A stretch of 28,457 nt of DNA from Hydrogenovibrio sp. UBA654 (GTDB lineage Bacteria > Pseudomonadota > Gammaproteobacteria > Thiomicrospirales > Thiomicrospiraceae), in NCBI GenBank assembly GCA_002299585.1, contig DBOE01000003.1:1-28457 (forward strand). The letters are read 5' to 3'. This document shows, piece by piece, positions 6,212-15,008 of this stretch. Position 1 is the stretch's first letter. Each line of letters starts with the position of its first letter. The notes under the pieces were generated by a model, which searched no databases, was not told where the DNA came from, and was given only the letters and a program-made list of their open reading frames with translations. The position numbers were made by a program, and so were the translations under genes.

Positions 6212-8132
6212 GAAAATGACAATATTTGTAATATCAATCTTATTAACAATATTGGCAGGCACATTCATATTAGATTTTAACCATACCAAGTCCTACTTAG
6301 AAGCTCAACTAGAATCACATGCCCAAGATAGTGCTACATCTTTAGGTTTATCATTAAGCTCAGTTGCTGATTTAGAAGATTCTTCTAGTATGGAAACCAT
6401 GATTAACGCTGTTTTTGATCGTGGTGATTATACCAAAATAACTCTAACTAATACTAATAATAAGCCCATATACTTTAGAGAAAAAACCAATAATATTGAA
6501 TCTGTTCCTAACTGGTTTATAAGCATAATATCTATACAAGCTCCCAGGGCAGAGGCATTAATTCAATCTGGCTGGATGCCTATTGGTAAGCTAAAAGTAG
6601 AAAGTGCTCCAGAACTTGCCTATACAAAACTTTGGAATAGCACTATTGCTATTGCAATTTGGTTTTTAATAGCTACTATTTTTACTGTTTTTTTAGCTTA
6701 TGTTACGATTAAAACTATGCTTAGACCCCTTAAAAAAATGGAAGAACAAGCAGAAGCAATTGTTCGTAAAGAGTATTTTATACAAGAAAACCTACCAAAT
6801 ACCACAGAATTTAGACAAGTAGTTTTAGCTATGAACACTATGATTAATAAAATAAAAACTATTTTTGACAGAGATGCCAAAATAGCGGAAAAACTACAGA
6901 AAATAGCCTACCAAGATAAGGTTACTGGCCTATCAAATAGAACTCATTTTGAAATGAATATTGAACCCTTACTTGATCAAAATCAAGAGGCTACTGGTGG
7001 CATTATCTGTATGATAAGAATTCATGATTTAAAAAAATTAAACGATGAGAGTGGCTATTTAATTGGCGATAAGTTTATCCAGCTTTTAACTAACAAAGTA
7101 CAACTAACTCTTGCTCAAAAAGACACTTTTTGTGCCCGACTAAATGGAACAGAAATCATTATTGTAGTCCCCTCTGCCGCTAGTGATTCTATTATGCAAG
7201 CTATGAAAACAATATATGAGTATTTACCAGAGATAAATAAAAAAATAAATATCCCAGAAAAGTTTATTAACCTAAGCATCGGTGTTATAGATTACCAACC
7301 TGGCGATAAACGCCAGCAACTACTAGCTAAACTAGATTATGCCATTGATAAATCTCAAGAAAATCTCAACTCATATATCCACTATGAAGCTAATAATAAC
7401 CAAAAAGTATCTAATGAAGATTGGCAAAAAACCATTAATGATGCTATGCAAGAAAATCGTTTTTTACTATTTCAGCAAACTACTTATACCGATAAAAATC
7501 AAGCCTATTCTAAAGAACTATTTATCCGCTTAAAAGATCTAAACAACAAGATTCAGTCCGCAGGATATTTTATGCCTACAGTGCAACAATTAGGTAGAGG
7601 CAGTGAAATTGACCAATTAGTGTTTTCAATGGCAATTAAATATTTAATGTCTCTTGATAAAAATACTAATGAAAATATAGCTATCAATCTAACAACTATT
7701 GAAGATAATCATTATATCCACAACATACAAAATAAATTAAAAACTATAAACCCTAATCAACTTTCATTTGAAACTACAGAAAAATTAATTATTAATAATA
7801 AGGCAGCTATACAATCTCTAATTAAACAATTAAAAACTCTCGGTATTCGTTTTGGTATTGATAATTTTGGTAGCCATTTTTCTAACATGGTACATTTACA
7901 AACACTCCTCCCCAGTTATATCAAGCTGGATCCCTCTTTTAATAAATCTATTGAAACTGATGAACAAACAATATCCTATATAGCTAGCTTGGTTGATATG
8001 TGCCAAAGTCTAGACATTGACATAATTGCCATGGCTATTGAAAATAAACGACAACTTCAAGCTTTTAATGGCTTAGGGATTAATTTATATCAGGGATATT
8101 TCTTTGATGCTCCAAAGCTTTTACAAAAATAA
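6198..8132 (+). CDS. lapD: LapD-type c-di-GMP receptor, degenerate GGDEF/EAL inner-membrane protein
   Basis: A 644-residue inside-out signalling protein. By the LapD model, c-di-GMP bound to the EAL domain makes the periplasmic domain hold LapG away from the adhesin. TM1 is at about 7-26 and the periplasmic LapD_MoxY-type domain at 27-146, with the conserved Trp126 in GWMPIGKLKV. TM2 is at about 147-170, then a HAMP and helix linker (about 171-235). The GGDEF-like domain begins YQDKVTGLSNR (238-248), but its active-site motif is NGTEI (316-320), so it should not make c-di-GMP. In the EAL-like domain (about 405-640) the EAL motif is ELF (440-442), the DDFG motif is DNFG and the AEGVE motif is AMAIE, consistent with loss of hydrolysis while ligand binding is kept. 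It overlaps lapG by 14 bases and ends the operon. Confidence 0.9.
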   Translation: MSLTKKMTIFVISILLTILAGTFILDFNHTKSYLEAQLESHAQDSATSLGLSLSSVADLEDSSSMETMINAVFDRGDYTKITLTNTNNKPIYFREKTNNIESVPNWFISIISIQAPRAEALIQSGWMPIGKLKVESAPELAYTKLWNSTIAIAIWFLIATIFTVFLAYVTIKTMLRPLKKMEEQAEAIVRKEYFIQENLPNTTEFRQVVLAMNTMINKIKTIFDRDAKIAEKLQKIAYQDKVTGLSNRTHFEMNIEPLLDQNQEATGGIICMIRIHDLKKLNDESGYLIGDKFIQLLTNKVQLTLAQKDTFCARLNGTEIIIVVPSAASDSIMQAMKTIYEYLPEINKKINIPEKFINLSIGVIDYQPGDKRQQLLAKLDYAIDKSQENLNSYIHYEANNNQKVSNEDWQKTINDAMQENRFLLFQQTTYTDKNQAYSKELFIRLKDLNNKIQSAGYFMPTVQQLGRGSEIDQLVFSMAIKYLMSLDKNTNENIAINLTTIEDNHYIHNIQNKLKTINPNQLSFETTEKLIINNKAAIQSLIKQLKTLGIRFGIDNFGSHFSNMVHLQTLLPSYIKLDPSFNKSIETDEQTISYIASLVDMCQSLDIDIIAMAIENKRQLQAFNGLGINLYQGYFFDAPKLLQK

Positions 8133-8148
8133 ACAAATCTTATTCTGT

Positions 8149-8186
8149 ATGGGCGTGATATAACCAACAACAAAACCCATTTTTTT
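8149..8186 (+). terminator. Possible terminator after lapD
   Basis: ATGGG (8149-8153) can pair with CCCAT (8176-8180), followed by a T-run to 8186, in the convergent 72-base gap between lapD and the SPOR gene. The loop of 22 bases is long, so support is weak. Confidence 0.3.
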
Positions 8187-8204
8187 CAGTAAATTCTAAC
8201 CCTA

Positions 8205-8855
8205 CTATTCAGTTTCTCCTTTAGAAGACACTGAATAACTGCTTGATTTTATTAATAGAGTATCCACTCCAAGGCGTCTTAAAATATTGCGTGTTTTATT
8301 CATTTCTAGGCGATTAATAAAAGGACCAATTCTTAAACGATAGTAGGTTTTATTTTTTATTGTTATTTTTGAAACCCTTAATTGCAGACCTTTTTTAGCA
8401 AGTCGTGACTGCTCTACTAATGCTCGTTCTTCTTTTCTAAAAGTGCCTGCTTGAATGAAATAAGGGTCATCTAATGCTATAGAAATTGGTTCAACATCAA
8501 CGATAATTTCTGTTTTTGCTAGAGCACTGTAAAAACTATATTTTATGGAGCTTTCAGTTATTTTAGATTTTGTAATAGGTTCAATTATTACTTGTTTTGG
8601 TAGTTTAGGTTGCTCTTTTGCCTTTATTTGTTCAGTATTAAAGTTTTTTTCAGGTTTGGTTTCTACTATTTTTTCTTTATTTACAAAGTGCTTAGTAATA
8701 AAAAAAGTAGCTGATATAGAAATCATTAACAAAATAACAAATTTTAACAAAGGAAACTTTTGATTATTTACTGTTGTTTTTTTAGCAAATTGTTGTGATT
8801 TTCTTTTGAAGTTTTTTTTACGCACAATTCGTGCTTGTTTATAATCTCTAGTCAC
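8205..8855 (-). CDS. SPOR-domain membrane protein, FtsN-like
   Basis: A 216-residue bitopic inner-membrane protein. A very basic cytoplasmic N-terminus (about 1-35) precedes one membrane helix (about 36-54). A Lys/Glu/Pro linker runs to about 103, then the YSFYSALAKTEI motif (106-117) like the YxFYxxLPxxEV segment common before SPOR domains. The SPOR domain (about 130-204) contains YFIQAGTFRKEERA and YYRLRIGPFINRLEMN. SPOR domains bind denuded peptidoglycan at the septum. Position directly after argS, with an eight-base gap, is the place of the FtsN homologue in Pseudomonas, so a division role is likely. FtsN is often poorly conserved outside SPOR, and DedD-like proteins have the same plan, so I leave the symbol blank. 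Confidence 0.8.
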   Translation of the reverse strand: MTRDYKQARIVRKKNFKRKSQQFAKKTTVNNQKFPLLKFVILLMISISATFFITKHFVNKEKIVETKPEKNFNTEQIKAKEQPKLPKQVIIEPITKSKITESSIKYSFYSALAKTEIIVDVEPISIALDDPYFIQAGTFRKEERALVEQSRLAKKGLQLRVSKITIKNKTYYRLRIGPFINRLEMNKTRNILRRLGVDTLLIKSSSYSVSSKGETE

Positions 8856-8863
8856 TTTATTTA

Positions 8864-10642
8864 TTACATACTCGTTGGAGCAGAAACTCCAATAATTGCT
8901 AAACCATTCTGCAAAACTTGCTTAACTGCAGCAATCAATGCAAAACGCTGATTTCTAATATTTTCATCATCAACTATAAACTGACAAGCATTGTAATAGC
9001 TGTGCAAACCATGAGCTAAATCTTTCAAATAATAAGCTATTTGATGAGGTTCACGAGCCATGGCTGCACGGTTGATCATATCTGGATATTTACCTAACAA
9101 AATTGCTAAATGGTTTTCTTGCTCTAGTTTATAGCATCTTGATATACCTGTACAAAAATAATTCGTCGTAAATCCTTTGGCTAAAGCTTGTTCAAATACT
9201 CGACAAATCCGAGCATGAGCATATTGAATATAATAAACAGGATTATCATTTGATTTTGATTTAGCTAAGTCTAAATCAAAATCCATATGCTGTTCAGATT
9301 TCCTTTGTACATAAAAAAATCTAGCAGCATCAGTGCCAACTTCTGTGCGTAGCTCTCGCAAGGTTACAAACTGCCCAGAACGAGTGGACATGGCTAATTT
9401 TTTACCCGCACGGTATAAAATAGCAAACTGAACTAATAAGACTTCTAAAGTGGCAGGGTCTGCTCCCATTGCTTGCATACCTGCTTTAACCCTTGGCACA
9501 TAACCATGATGATCAGAACCCCATACATCAATTAGAATGTCAAAGCCTCTTTCAAGTTTATTTAAGTGGTAAGCAATATCGGAGGCAAAATAGGTTTTTA
9601 AGCCATTATCACGAACCACTACTCGGTCTTTTTCATCACCATAATCGGTAGATTTAAACCATAAAGCACCGTTTTGTTCATAGATTTTACCAGCGACTTG
9701 TAACTTGTTAATTGCAGAATCAATAACGCCAGTATCCATTAATGATTTTTCCGAAAACCATTGGTCAAACTCAACTTTAAAATCAGTTAAATCCTGTTTG
9801 ATATCTGCAATAATTAAATTTAGTGCTAAATCAAAAATCATTCGATAATTTGTTTCTCCTAATAGCTGTTTAGCATTAAAAATTAAACCATCAATATGTT
9901 TTTCTTTATCACCGCTAATTATTTCTCCAGCACTATCTTTTAGTTCATCAGCAGGCACATCTATCGTAACTTTAATGGCATCTACGACAAATTTATCTGC
10001 AAATTTTTCAGATAATTGTTTGGCTATATCAATGACATAATTACCTTTATAGGCATTAACAGGGAAAATTATTTCTTGAGAATTGAACATTAAATATCTT
10101 AACCAAACAGAGGTAGCTAAAATATCCATTTGCCGACCAGCATCATTTACATAATATTCATTAGATACTTTAAAACCTGCCGCCTGTAAAAGATTAGCAA
10201 GGCTGGCACCATAAGATGCTCCACGACCATGCCCTACATGTAAAGGGCCGGTTGGATTTGCCGATACAAATTCAACTAAAACTGATTTATCTTGTCCCAA
10301 ATTACTGCAACCAAAGTTTGCTTTTTCTGCCAAAATTTTATCAATTACTGCAAATTTAGCAGAATCATCAATAAAAAAGTTAATAAAGCCAGGACCTGCT
10401 ATTTCGACCCTAGTAATAGCTTCGGTAGCAGGCATTTTGTCTATTATTAGTTGGGCAATTTCTCTAGGTGGTTTACCAATTTGTTTAGTTAGCATCATCG
10501 CCAAATTGGTAGCAAAGTCACCATGTGCTTTATCCTTAGAATTTTCTACTATAATTTGTGCAGTAAAATCAGCGGGCAAAATCTTCGCAGATTTTAATTT
10601 TTCAACCACAGATAGTAAAGCTTCTGCAACAACTTGTTTCAT
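8864..10642 (-). CDS. argS: Arginyl-tRNA synthetase
   Basis: A 592-residue class I aminoacyl-tRNA synthetase joining arginine to tRNA-Arg in the cytoplasm. The N-terminal Add-1 domain recognising the tRNA D-loop spans about 1-110. The catalytic domain opens with EFVSANPTGPLHVGHGRG, its HIGH-type motif HVGH at 135-138. The KMSKS region is KKLAMSTRSG at about 413-421, the degenerate form usual for bacterial ArgRS. The DALR anticodon-binding domain closes the protein, ending GVSAPTSM. The length is normal (E. coli 577). The start is supported by AAAGG 6 bases upstream of the ATG. It is co-transcribed with the SPOR gene; upstream, a 162-base gap separates it from topA. Confidence 0.95.
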   Translation of the reverse strand: MKQVVAEALLSVVEKLKSAKILPADFTAQIIVENSKDKAHGDFATNLAMMLTKQIGKPPREIAQLIIDKMPATEAITRVEIAGPGFINFFIDDSAKFAVIDKILAEKANFGCSNLGQDKSVLVEFVSANPTGPLHVGHGRGASYGASLANLLQAAGFKVSNEYYVNDAGRQMDILATSVWLRYLMFNSQEIIFPVNAYKGNYVIDIAKQLSEKFADKFVVDAIKVTIDVPADELKDSAGEIISGDKEKHIDGLIFNAKQLLGETNYRMIFDLALNLIIADIKQDLTDFKVEFDQWFSEKSLMDTGVIDSAINKLQVAGKIYEQNGALWFKSTDYGDEKDRVVVRDNGLKTYFASDIAYHLNKLERGFDILIDVWGSDHHGYVPRVKAGMQAMGADPATLEVLLVQFAILYRAGKKLAMSTRSGQFVTLRELRTEVGTDAARFFYVQRKSEQHMDFDLDLAKSKSNDNPVYYIQYAHARICRVFEQALAKGFTTNYFCTGISRCYKLEQENHLAILLGKYPDMINRAAMAREPHQIAYYLKDLAHGLHSYYNACQFIVDDENIRNQRFALIAAVKQVLQNGLAIIGVSAPTSM

Positions 10643-10735
10643 GTGAAACCTTTAGACATTTTTATAAGTTGCGGTATTCTAACCTAATTAAAATTTTAGG
10701 GATTAAAAATCACGCAAATAAAGGAGACTCTAAAA

Positions 10736-10759
10736 GAGCCTCTGAAGAAGTATGACATA
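10736..10759 (+). repeat. Dispersed short repeat, copy 3 (divergent)
   Basis: Reads GAGCCTCTGA, then AG in place of TT, then AAGTATGACATA. It lacks the TAGG lead of the other copies. It lies 45 bases beyond the topA stop codon in the 162-base argS-topA gap, in the same orientation as the other copies. No other feature beyond an AT-rich argS leader is seen in that gap. Confidence 0.6.
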
Positions 10760-10804
10760 CTATGTAAAAAAACCACTAGATATCTAATAAGAACAAAAAA
10801 TAGG

Positions 10805-13234
10805 CTATTTTTTAGTTACTTTTTTAGTAGTAGTTTTCTTTTTTACTGGGGCTTTTTTAGCAGGTGCTTTTCTGCCTACTCGTCCGCGTTTTTTTGGTTC
10901 AGGTGCTTCATCTAATCTTTGTTGGCATTCTGTTAAAGTTAATTTTAAAGCATCTTCATCTTTGGCTATTTTGGCATTCTTTTTAGTAGTTACATCGGTA
11001 ATATAAGGACCCCATCTGCCTTTTAGAATTTTTACATCTGTATCCTTAAAGACTCTAATTATTTTTTCTGCCTCAGCAGTTATTTTTGCCTCTACTAGAG
11101 AACTTGCCTCATCAAGACTAATTTCTAGCGGGCTAAAACCTTTAATTGGGCAATATTTTTTAGTGCCATACTCAACATAAGGCCCAAAAGGACCTTGCTT
11201 GGCAATTAACATTTGTCCTTTTTTTACTTCAAATACCGTACCGTCAACTGCCGCGGCAGAAAAGCTTGCTTTAACTTTACCTACCTCTCTTGGTAGTTTA
11301 AATAATTCGGTAGCATCTTCTAGCTTTAAAGTATCCATTTTTTGCCCTGGCACTAGGCTAGCAAAAGTTGGCTTTTCTTCATTTTCGCCATCACCAAGTT
11401 GTACATAAGGCCCGAAACGACCAATTTTTACAAACATAGGTTTGCCTGTCTTTGGGTCATTTCCTAGGCTACGTGATTGCCCAGCCTGTTCACGAGAAAC
11501 ATCTTCAGCCGCTACTACTTTTGGGTGGAATTGCTGATAAAATTTATCGAGCATAGCATCCCAAGACTCATCACCTGCAGCAATAACATCAAATTGCGTT
11601 TCTACATTAGCGGTAAATTTAAAATCTAAAACTTCACCAAAATGTTTAACTAAAAAATCATTCACTATGCCGGCGATGTCTGTTGGAAAAAGTTTGTTTT
11701 TTTCTGAACCAGCATTTTCACTAAGAGTCTCTACCGTTAAGTCGTCTTTAGTTAATTGTAACTGGCGATATTCTCGTGGTGTTCCCTCTCTATCTTCTTT
11801 TATCACATAACCACGATTTTGTACCGTATCTATGGTGGGCGCATAGGTTGATGGGCGACCTATGCCCATTTCTTCAAGAGTACGAACTAGGCTTGCTTCG
11901 TTGTATCTTGCTGGTGGGCGCGAAAAACTTTGCCTAACTCTTAAATCTCCCAAAGCAAGATTTTGCCCGATAGTTATCGGTGGTAATAAGCCGTCTTCAT
12001 TTTTATCATCTAGATTATAAACTTTTAAGAAACCGTCAAAAATAATCACCTCACCTTTGGCTACCAATTTATCATTTAGCAAGTTAGAAATAGCTACATC
12101 TACAGTGGTTCTTTGTAGTTGTGCATCGGACATTTGTGATGCTATTGCACGCCGCCAAATTAACTGATATAAGCGTTGTTCATTCTTTTCTCCAGTAACA
12201 TTGCTACTAGCAAAACTGGTTGGACGAATTGCTTCGTGAGCCTCTTGAGCCCCAGCATTTTTAGTCTTATAGCGTCTGGTTTTTACATATTTAGCACCAT
12301 AGTCTTTAGTTATTACTTGCTCGGCACTTTTAATCGCCTCTGCTGATAAGTTAACCGAGTCGGTACGCATATAGGTAATTTTTCCAGACTCGTATAATCT
12401 TTGTGCCACCATCATGGTTTGCTTAACTGAAAAACCTAATTTTACCGAGGCTTCTTGCTGTATCGTAGAAGTGGTAAAAGGGGGCTTGGGAGCTTTTTGG
12501 GCAGGTTTTTCTTCTAAGCTGGCAATGGTTAAATCGGCATTTTGTATTCGCTCTAAAAATATTTTTGCTTCTGCTTCAGTTTTAAAAGAGGCGGATCTTT
12601 TTACTTCTATATTGGCAGCTATTTTTTTATTCGCATCTAATAAAGATAATTGCCCTTGTAGCTTAAAAGAAAAACTAGACTTAAAAGCATTAACTTCTCG
12701 TTCTCTTTCTACAATCAATCGTACTGCAACCGATTGAACACGCCCTGCGGAAAGCCCCGTTCTTATTTTTTTCCATAAAATTGGCGAAAGCTCAAAACCA
12801 ACTATTCTATCGAGTAATCTTCTAGCTTGCTGAGCTTCAACCAAGTCCATATCGACTGTTCTTGGCTCGGCAACGGCTTTTTGAATAGCAGATTTAGTAA
12901 TCTCGTGAAAAACAATTCTTTTGGTGGTTTTAACATCTAACTTTAAGGCCTCTGCAAGGTGCCAAGCAATAGCTTCCCCTTCGCGATCCTCATCAGTTGC
13001 CAACCAAACGGCGGTTGCTTCTTTGGTAAGTTTGCGTAATTCAGCGACGGTTTTCTTTTTATCTGGCAAAATTTCATAGGTTGGGGTAAAACCATTATCT
13101 AAATCTATGCCCATCCCTTTTTTTTGAATATCGCGAATATGCCCGTAACTAGATCTAACCACAAAGTTTTTACCTAAATACTTTTCAATCGTTTTCGCCT
13201 TGGCTGGCGACTCTACTATTACTAAATTTGTCAT
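10805..13234 (-). CDS. topA: DNA topoisomerase I, zinc-finger-free C-terminus
   Basis: An 809-residue type IA topoisomerase that relaxes negative supercoils. The Toprim domain starts at residue 3 (LVIVESPAKAKTIEKYLG) and holds the metal-binding WLATDEDREGEAIAWHL. The core has LLDRIVGFELSPILWKKIRTGLSAGRVQS, and the catalytic Tyr lies in KITYMRTDS. Instead of the Cys4 zinc fingers of E. coli TopA (865 residues), the C-terminus carries glycine-rich topoisomerase C-terminal repeats (RFGPYVQLGDG, GPFGPYVEYG, RWGPYITD), and it ends in a Lys-rich tail (KKAPVKKKTTTKK) likely to bind DNA without sequence preference. The cytoplasmic role is chromosome supercoiling. It lies 77 bases downstream of dprA on the same strand, with its own AT-rich leader. 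Confidence 0.95.
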   Translation of the reverse strand: MTNLVIVESPAKAKTIEKYLGKNFVVRSSYGHIRDIQKKGMGIDLDNGFTPTYEILPDKKKTVAELRKLTKEATAVWLATDEDREGEAIAWHLAEALKLDVKTTKRIVFHEITKSAIQKAVAEPRTVDMDLVEAQQARRLLDRIVGFELSPILWKKIRTGLSAGRVQSVAVRLIVEREREVNAFKSSFSFKLQGQLSLLDANKKIAANIEVKRSASFKTEAEAKIFLERIQNADLTIASLEEKPAQKAPKPPFTTSTIQQEASVKLGFSVKQTMMVAQRLYESGKITYMRTDSVNLSAEAIKSAEQVITKDYGAKYVKTRRYKTKNAGAQEAHEAIRPTSFASSNVTGEKNEQRLYQLIWRRAIASQMSDAQLQRTTVDVAISNLLNDKLVAKGEVIIFDGFLKVYNLDDKNEDGLLPPITIGQNLALGDLRVRQSFSRPPARYNEASLVRTLEEMGIGRPSTYAPTIDTVQNRGYVIKEDREGTPREYRQLQLTKDDLTVETLSENAGSEKNKLFPTDIAGIVNDFLVKHFGEVLDFKFTANVETQFDVIAAGDESWDAMLDKFYQQFHPKVVAAEDVSREQAGQSRSLGNDPKTGKPMFVKIGRFGPYVQLGDGENEEKPTFASLVPGQKMDTLKLEDATELFKLPREVGKVKASFSAAAVDGTVFEVKKGQMLIAKQGPFGPYVEYGTKKYCPIKGFSPLEISLDEASSLVEAKITAEAEKIIRVFKDTDVKILKGRWGPYITDVTTKKNAKIAKDEDALKLTLTECQQRLDEAPEPKKRGRVGRKAPAKKAPVKKKTTTKKVTKK

Positions 13235-13311
13235 GTTATATTTTCTTATAAATTTTATTTTGTTGTTTATTGCTTTTTATTAGAGTGCATAATTTTTTTA
13301 AAAAAAGCAAG

Positions 13312-14433
13312 TTAAATTTTTAATCTGCGCCATCTTCCTGCGGACATAGCTTCTATTTTATCTGCCATTTCTAAAATAATAAGCTGTGCTTGAATGTCAG
13401 AAACTGCCATTTTAGATAATACCACTAATTCATCTAGGCTTATAGGTTCATATTCTATCCATTCAAGTAAACCAGAATTATCTGTTTTTTTTGCTAGAGA
13501 TTGGCTATTTTCTGTAAAAAATGATAGTTGCAACATAGCTCCTAAATCTTCCAAAATATCTTCTCCAGACTCCACCAATTTAGCCCCTTGGCGAATTAAT
13601 TGATGGCAACCTTTAGATTGAGCACTATTAATAGAATTAGGTACTGCAAAAACTTCTCGTCCCTGCTCCATTGCTAAACGAGCAGTAATTAAAGAACCAC
13701 TTTTTAAAGCTGCCTCTACTACTAATACTCCGACACTCAAGCCAGAAATAATTCTATTTCTTTCTGGAAAATATCTTGCTAAAGGTTTAGTTCCTAAAGG
13801 GTACTCAGAAACTATAGCCCCCGTTTGTGCTATTTGATGAGCAAGGTTTCTATTCGCCGCAGGGTAAACTCTATCTAAACCAGTAGCCACAACCGCAATA
13901 GTAGTCCCCCTTCCTGGTGATACTTGGTTTTTTTCTGTATTTAATGCACCAACATGTGCTGCTTTGTCTATTCCTGATGCTAAACCACTAGTTATAGTTA
14001 GGCCAACACTAGCTAGATGTTGTGCAAAATCTTGGGTTACGCTAACTCCATATTTAGACGCGTTACGACTACCAACTATGCCCAGTTGTGGGTCGGATAA
14101 TATTGCTAAGTTACCAAGCACATAAAGCAGAATTGGTGGGTTAGAAATTTCTGCTAAAAGCTTGGGATAACTATCATCATCTAAAACAATAATATTTTGT
14201 TGTTCTTGTTGGTTTTGCCAGTTAATTGCCTCTATAGTTTTTTCTTCTATATCTTCAGCAAACAAGTAAGACAATTTTTTTTCAGTTAAAATTTTACTCT
14301 TTTGCCAATCCTGTAGTGGTCTTAATAAAGATTGTTCCAAAGAGCCAAAAGTATTAATAATTTTTTCTACTTGTACTGCTGAAACTCTAGCAAAATGAAA
14401 TTGAAGCCAAGTTTTTAATTTTTGTGGTTGCAT
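13312..14433 (-). CDS. dprA: DNA-processing protein DprA/Smf
   Basis: A 373-residue protein that loads RecA on incoming single-stranded DNA in natural transformation. An N-terminal SAM-like helical part (about 1-75) precedes the Rossmann-like DprA core (about 80-295) with GIVGSRNASKYG (118-129), SGLASGIDKAAH (149-160), VVATGLDRVYPAANR (181-195) and FPERNRIISGLS (222-233). A short winged-helix domain is at about 315-372. A small insertion (about 166-178, NQVSPGRG) sits before strand VVATG and is not usual. Divergent from def over 59 bases, as in Pseudomonas. Together with comM at 21.1 kb it implies the means to process taken-up DNA, although DprA is also kept in bacteria not known to transform. 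Confidence 0.93.
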   Translation of the reverse strand: MQPQKLKTWLQFHFARVSAVQVEKIINTFGSLEQSLLRPLQDWQKSKILTEKKLSYLFAEDIEEKTIEAINWQNQQEQQNIIVLDDDSYPKLLAEISNPPILLYVLGNLAILSDPQLGIVGSRNASKYGVSVTQDFAQHLASVGLTITSGLASGIDKAAHVGALNTEKNQVSPGRGTTIAVVATGLDRVYPAANRNLAHQIAQTGAIVSEYPLGTKPLARYFPERNRIISGLSVGVLVVEAALKSGSLITARLAMEQGREVFAVPNSINSAQSKGCHQLIRQGAKLVESGEDILEDLGAMLQLSFFTENSQSLAKKTDNSGLLEWIEYEPISLDELVVLSKMAVSDIQAQLIILEMADKIEAMSAGRWRRLKI

Positions 14434-14492
14434 TTATTAAAAGCCCTTGTAAGCGTATAATGTACGATTAATAAAATATATTGTAATAAAAG
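14434..14492. promoter_or_regulatory. Divergent dprA/def promoter region
   Basis: A 59-base gap between two start codons must carry both promoters. On the minus strand TTACAA and TACATT stand 16 bases apart, a fair pair for dprA. On the plus strand TTGTAA and a following AT-rich hexamer could serve def. AT richness makes these assignments uncertain. Confidence 0.35.
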
Positions 14493-15008
14493 ATGAAGGA
14501 ATTAGATATTTTACTTTACCCAGACACTAGGTTACGCCAAGTTTGTAAACCTGTATCTGTAATGAGCGATCGACTTGATAAGATAATTGGTGAAATGCTT
14601 TATACCATGTACCAAGCCCCAGGGATAGGTTTAGCCGCTTCGCAGATTGGTGTTATGAAACGCTTATTTGTAGCTGATGTTTCTGAAAATAATGACGAAC
14701 CAGTGGTGCTAATTAACCCAGAGATAATAAAGTCATCTGGCGAGATGACTTATGAAGAAGGATGTTTATCTTTACCTGGTGTTTATGCAGATATAGTTCG
14801 CCCCGCTAATATTTTGGTTAAGGCGATGAACAGGGATGGTAAAATGATTGAAATGGAAGCAAATGATCTATTAGCTATTTGCATTCAACATGAAATAGAT
14901 CATTTAAATGGCAAAATGTTTGTTGACCATCTTTCAAGTTTAAAAAGGAACAGAATCCTTAAAAAATATAAAAAAGATATGTTAGAAAAAGAGCTCGACC
15001 AGAAATGA
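14493..15008 (+). CDS. def: Peptide deformylase
   Basis: A 171-residue metalloenzyme that removes the N-formyl group from new proteins. All three family motifs are present: GIGLAASQIG (44-53), EGCLSLPG (89-96, metal ligand Cys91) and QHEIDHLNG (132-140, ligands His133 and His137, catalytic Glu134). The length equals E. coli Def (169). It is first gene of a plus-strand run and its TGA overlaps the fmt ATG (ATGA), pairing deformylase with formyltransferase production. Confidence 0.96.
   Translation: MKELDILLYPDTRLRQVCKPVSVMSDRLDKIIGEMLYTMYQAPGIGLAASQIGVMKRLFVADVSENNDEPVVLINPEIIKSSGEMTYEEGCLSLPGVYADIVRPANILVKAMNRDGKMIEMEANDLLAICIQHEIDHLNGKMFVDHLSSLKRNRILKKYKKDMLEKELDQK

Noticed and set aside
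12330..12352. CGCCTCTGCTGATAAGTTAA inside topA as a further repeat copy
   Set aside because: It matches the repeat only loosely and lies in conserved coding sequence.
13293..13306. T7A7 palindrome between dprA and topA
   Set aside because: No GC-containing stem, so it is neither a convincing terminator nor operator; such runs are common in AT-rich DNA.
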